A stretch of 9,052 nucleotides of DNA from an uncultured Bacteroides sp. (GTDB taxonomy: Bacteria > Bacteroidota > Bacteroidia > Bacteroidales > Bacteroidaceae): assembly GCA_934716785.1 (NCBI GenBank), contig CAKUYM010000166.1, positions 1 through 9,052 on the forward strand, given 5' to 3'. This document shows positions 7,552 to 9,052 of the stretch, piece after piece (position 1 is the stretch's first letter; the number at the start of each line of letters is the position of its first letter). Below the pieces are notes generated by a model. It searched no databases. It saw nothing but the letters and a program-made list of their open reading frames with translations, and was not told where the DNA came from. The translations under genes were made by a program, and so were the position numbers.

Positions 7552-7977
7552 ATGAGCAGTTATAAAAAAACAATGATGAAGGATAAAGTAAAATATGTCC
7601 TATTTTCACAACTTTATTCTCTTTTGAGTTCCGGATTAAATTTTAGTTATTCATTTGAACTATTAATTCACGAGGAGGAAAAGAAAAAGGAAGTTGGGAT
7701 ATTAAAAGAAGTATATCGTAAAATTGTAGTGGGGAATGAGTTTTGGAAGAGCTTGGAAATGGTAGGTGCATTTACAGAATTAGATTGTGGAGTTGTACGT
7801 ATTGGTGAAGAAACCGGAAAAATAGAACAATCACTAATGTTTTTGAGTGATTATTATCAAAAAAAGAATGAACAGAAGCGTATGTTGACGAGTGCATTGA
7901 GCTATCCCTTGATAGTTATTATAACAGCTTTTCTCGTTCTTTTTTTTTATGATTACCGTGGTTGTCCCTATGTTTGA
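7552..7977 (+). CDS. gspF-like, 5' fragment with first T2SSF domain
   Basis: This 141-residue fragment starts at the ATG at 7552, with alternatives at 7573/7576 (MMKDK). It holds the first T2SSF helical bundle: FSQLYSLLSSGLNFSYSFELL, then VVGNEFWKSLEM, then the signature VVRIGEETGKIEQSLMFLSDYY and the SALSYPLIVIITAFLVLFF membrane helix. After the T9 run the frame reads YDYRGCPYV and stops at 7975-7977, in the middle of what should be membrane-spanning and periplasmic sequence. Alone it would lack the second cytoplasmic domain and should not work as a platform. Confidence 0.7.
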   Translation: MSSYKKTMMKDKVKYVLFSQLYSLLSSGLNFSYSFELLIHEEEKKKEVGILKEVYRKIVVGNEFWKSLEMVGAFTELDCGVVRIGEETGKIEQSLMFLSDYYQKKNEQKRMLTSALSYPLIVIITAFLVLFFYDYRGCPYV

Positions 7978-8608
7978 ACAAGTTTATTCACGTATGGGAG
8001 GAAGTCTTCCCCCAATAACCCTATTTATTTTACAACTATCATCTTATTTTCCGATAGTTCTTACAATAACAGGCATTGCTATCCTACTATTAATAATAAT
8101 TAAATTCGTCTATGGGAAAACCGGAGGTTACCAACGGTTTACTTCTAACTTGCTTCTACGGCTTCCTTTTATCGGTAACCTTATCCGTAAACATTATCAA
8201 GCTCAATTTTGTAAATTATTATACCTATTAGTCAGTTCGGATGTCCCTTTATTACGCTCTTTATTGATGTTAGAAAGCATCATTCACTTTTACCCTTATA
8301 GAAAATCCTTTATTAATATTGCTGAAGGATTAAAGAAGGGGGACTCTTTTTCAAACAATATGGAAAAATATAAAGATATATATGATTATAAACTAATAAC
8401 ACTTATTCGCGTAGGAGAAGAAACAAATAGTTTAGCCAATATGCTATCCAGTCAATCCAAGGATATTACTTCTGAACTTGAGCATGAGTTAAAGCAATTC
8501 GGTAATATCTTGGAACCAATCCTTATTTTGGGAGTTGGTGGAATTGTTGCCTTTGTTTTGATAGCCATGTATATGCCAATGTTTCAGTTGGGACAGACTA
8601 TTTCTTGA
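7949..8608 (+). CDS. gspF-like, 3' fragment with second T2SSF domain
   Basis: This fragment is open from an ATG at 7949 and overlaps the 5' fragment by 29 bases. That ATG encodes an internal residue of the intact protein (FF-M-ITVVVPMF), so it is probably not a natural start. The 219 residues contain the conserved VVPMFEQVY...GGSLPPITLFIL segment, a membrane helix (IVLTITGIAILLLIII), and the second T2SSF bundle (FCKLLYLLVSSDVPLLRSLLMLE, then GLKKGDSFSNNM and TLIRVGEETNSLANML). It ends with the terminal helix LEPILILGVGGIVAFVLIAMYMPMF. Everything from 7949 onward matches a complete GspF C-terminus. Confidence 0.75.
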   Translation: MITVVVPMFEQVYSRMGGSLPPITLFILQLSSYFPIVLTITGIAILLLIIIKFVYGKTGGYQRFTSNLLLRLPFIGNLIRKHYQAQFCKLLYLLVSSDVPLLRSLLMLESIIHFYPYRKSFINIAEGLKKGDSFSNNMEKYKDIYDYKLITLIRVGEETNSLANMLSSQSKDITSELEHELKQFGNILEPILILGVGGIVAFVLIAMYMPMFQLGQTIS

Positions 8609-8798
8609 TGATTGTTTACAATGAGGAGTTAAAATTATAGGGTTGATTTTATCATAAACTCATTTATATTTTATATATGTTGAATTATTTGACAAGTTGA
8701 ATGTTTTTTTTCTACCAATACGCCCGAGATAATCAATCATACCTTTCGCACGTGGTGGACTAAAAACGCCCCTTCATATAAGATGAAAAATAAAAAAA

Positions 8799-8902
8799 CA
8801 TCTGCCATCTGCAACAAAATCAGTATAACATACTAACTATCAAGCCATTAAAGCGTTGCAGATGCCGTTGCAGATGGTTGCAAATACTGGGTTATCTGCA
8901 AC
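8799..8902. repeat. inverted and direct copies of a GTTGCAGATG motif
   Basis: The motif occurs forward at 8855-8864 and 8867-8876 (exact), and at 8877-8885 (GTTGCAAAT, diverged). It occurs in reverse orientation as CATCTGCAAC at 8806-8815 (exact) and ATCTGCAAC at 8894-8902. CATCTGC at 8799-8805 directly precedes the first reverse copy. The 8806-8815 and 8855-8864 copies form a perfect 10-bp inverted repeat with a 39-base spacer. The 8877-8885 and 8894-8902 copies form a 9-bp stem with one mismatch and an 8-base loop. The density of one motif in both orientations suggests protein-binding sites or a folded non-coding element. Function is unknown. Confidence 0.8.
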
Positions 8903-8971
8903 ACTTTGTTTGCGATAGAAAACTGTCTTTTAAGAGTAGGCACAACATCGCATCGCTAAACATTAGCCTCC

Positions 8972-9052
8972 GTTCCCATGCACGGAAACTATCGTTTCCT
9001 ACGCAGAAACTCCAGTTTCCCGCTTGGGAACGGGAGTTCCAACGTAGGAAAC
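8972..9052. repeat. tandem array of imperfect palindromes (GTTYCC...GGRAAC), open at the right edge
   Basis: Four units begin at 8972, 8994, 9015 and 9036, giving a period of 21-22 bp. They are GTTCCCATGCACGGAAAC, GTTTCCTACGCAGAAAC, GTTTCCCGCTTGGGAAC and GTTCCAACGTAGGAAAC. Each is an imperfect palindrome of 17-18 bp separated by 4 bases, so the half-sites GTTYCC and GGRAAC alternate every 10-12 bp. At a larger scale, GTTTCCTACG (8994-9003) and CGTAGGAAAC (9043-9052) are a perfect 10-bp inverted repeat enclosing a further imperfect stem, so 8994-9052 could fold into one long hairpin. The array reaches the last base and probably continues. Confidence 0.82.

Larger units (their letters stand above)
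7552..8608 (+). pseudogene. gspF: gspF/pilC-like platform protein gene split by a +1 frameshift
   Basis: Two overlapping frames together encode one GspF/PilC-family protein, the polytopic inner-membrane platform that works with the assembly ATPase in T2SS and type IV pili. The break is in a nine-T run at 7940-7948. Removing one T joins ...ITAFLVLFF directly to MITVVVPMFEQVY..., the normal GspF sequence, and gives one 351-residue frame. GspF proteins are usually about 400 residues, so this is a slightly short form lacking part of the cytoplasmic N-terminus. Both T2SSF repeats are present, with RIGEETGK at about 84-90 of the joined protein and RVGEET at 286-291. Three membrane segments are placed as expected, near 116-140, 165-184 and 320-343. 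The rest of the frame is undamaged, so the lesion is recent, a sequence error, or resolved by slippage. It lies 7 bases after the GspJ-like gene and ends the operon. Confidence 0.85.
8609..9052. other. intergenic region with no credible gene
   Basis: These 444 bases after the gspF-like stop hold no convincing gene on either strand. Bases 8609-8798 are very AT-rich with a T8 run at 8704-8711 and no clear stem before it, so a terminator is not supported. A small perfect hairpin ATTGT-TT-ACAAT lies at about 8613-8624. The right part holds two repeat structures, annotated separately. No promoter of the Bacteroidota TTTG / TAnnTTTG type could be placed with confidence. Confidence 0.7.

Noticed and set aside
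8680..8712. Rho-independent terminator before the T8 run
   Set aside because: No stable GC-containing stem directly precedes the T run; only weak AT-rich pairings can be drawn.
8660..8740. 26-codon minus-strand frame reading MIDYLGRIGRKK, reminiscent of an RHS YD repeat
   Set aside because: It is too short, in a very AT-rich stretch, with a stop soon upstream and no further RHS-like residues; chance resemblance is likely.
8972..9052. CRISPR array
   Set aside because: The units are palindromic, 17-18 bp and separated by only 4 bases, so there are no true spacers, and no cas gene is present.

Overview
The window is AT-rich, and its features point to a gut Bacteroidales genome of the Bacteroides/Phocaeicola kind. 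It carries a long RHS/YD-repeat protein with a variable C-terminal tip. Starts lack a clear Shine-Dalgarno and are preceded by A/T-rich sequence. There is a lipoprotein with a Cys-Glu-Asp mature end, and the last 450 bases hold short inverted-repeat arrays. The genus is an inference; no rRNA or marker gene is present. All supported genes lie on the + strand.

Bases 1-4412 form a polymorphic toxin module. An RHS protein, open at the left window edge, ends in the RHS core, a Gly/Ala-rich hydrophobic pre-toxin region and a tip of about 115 residues. The tip has the residue pattern of a GIY-YIG nuclease. Twenty bases downstream lies a small, charged, helical protein, the expected cognate immunity protein. 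A perfect 14-bp inverted repeat (16 bp with one wobble pair) at 4441-4480 closes the module.

Bases 4536-8608 form a tightly packed operon that looks like part of a type II secretion / type IV pilus-like (T2SS/T4P) machine of the Bacteroidota type. In order it encodes: a pilin-like protein with a beta-helix-like C-terminal region and no Glu at position +5; a small lipoprotein; a bitopic PilP/GspC-like protein with an RDPF motif; two prepilin-like proteins with the AF[ST]xxxE signature; and a GspF/PilC platform protein. The gspF-like gene is split by one extra T in a T9 run at 7940-7948. Secretin, ATPase, major pilin and prepilin peptidase genes are not in the window.

Bases 8609-9052 hold no credible gene. 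They contain two repeat structures: copies of a 10-bp GTTGCAGATG motif in both orientations (8799-8902), and a tandem array of 17-18-bp imperfect palindromes with the pattern GTTYCC...GGRAAC. In that array the half-sites alternate every 10-12 bp. It runs from 8972 to the right edge and probably continues.

The two gene blocks look functionally separate: an interbacterial competition toxin with its immunity gene, and an envelope pilus/secretion assembly operon. Whether the RHS module was inserted beside the operon, or uses it for export, cannot be settled from this window.
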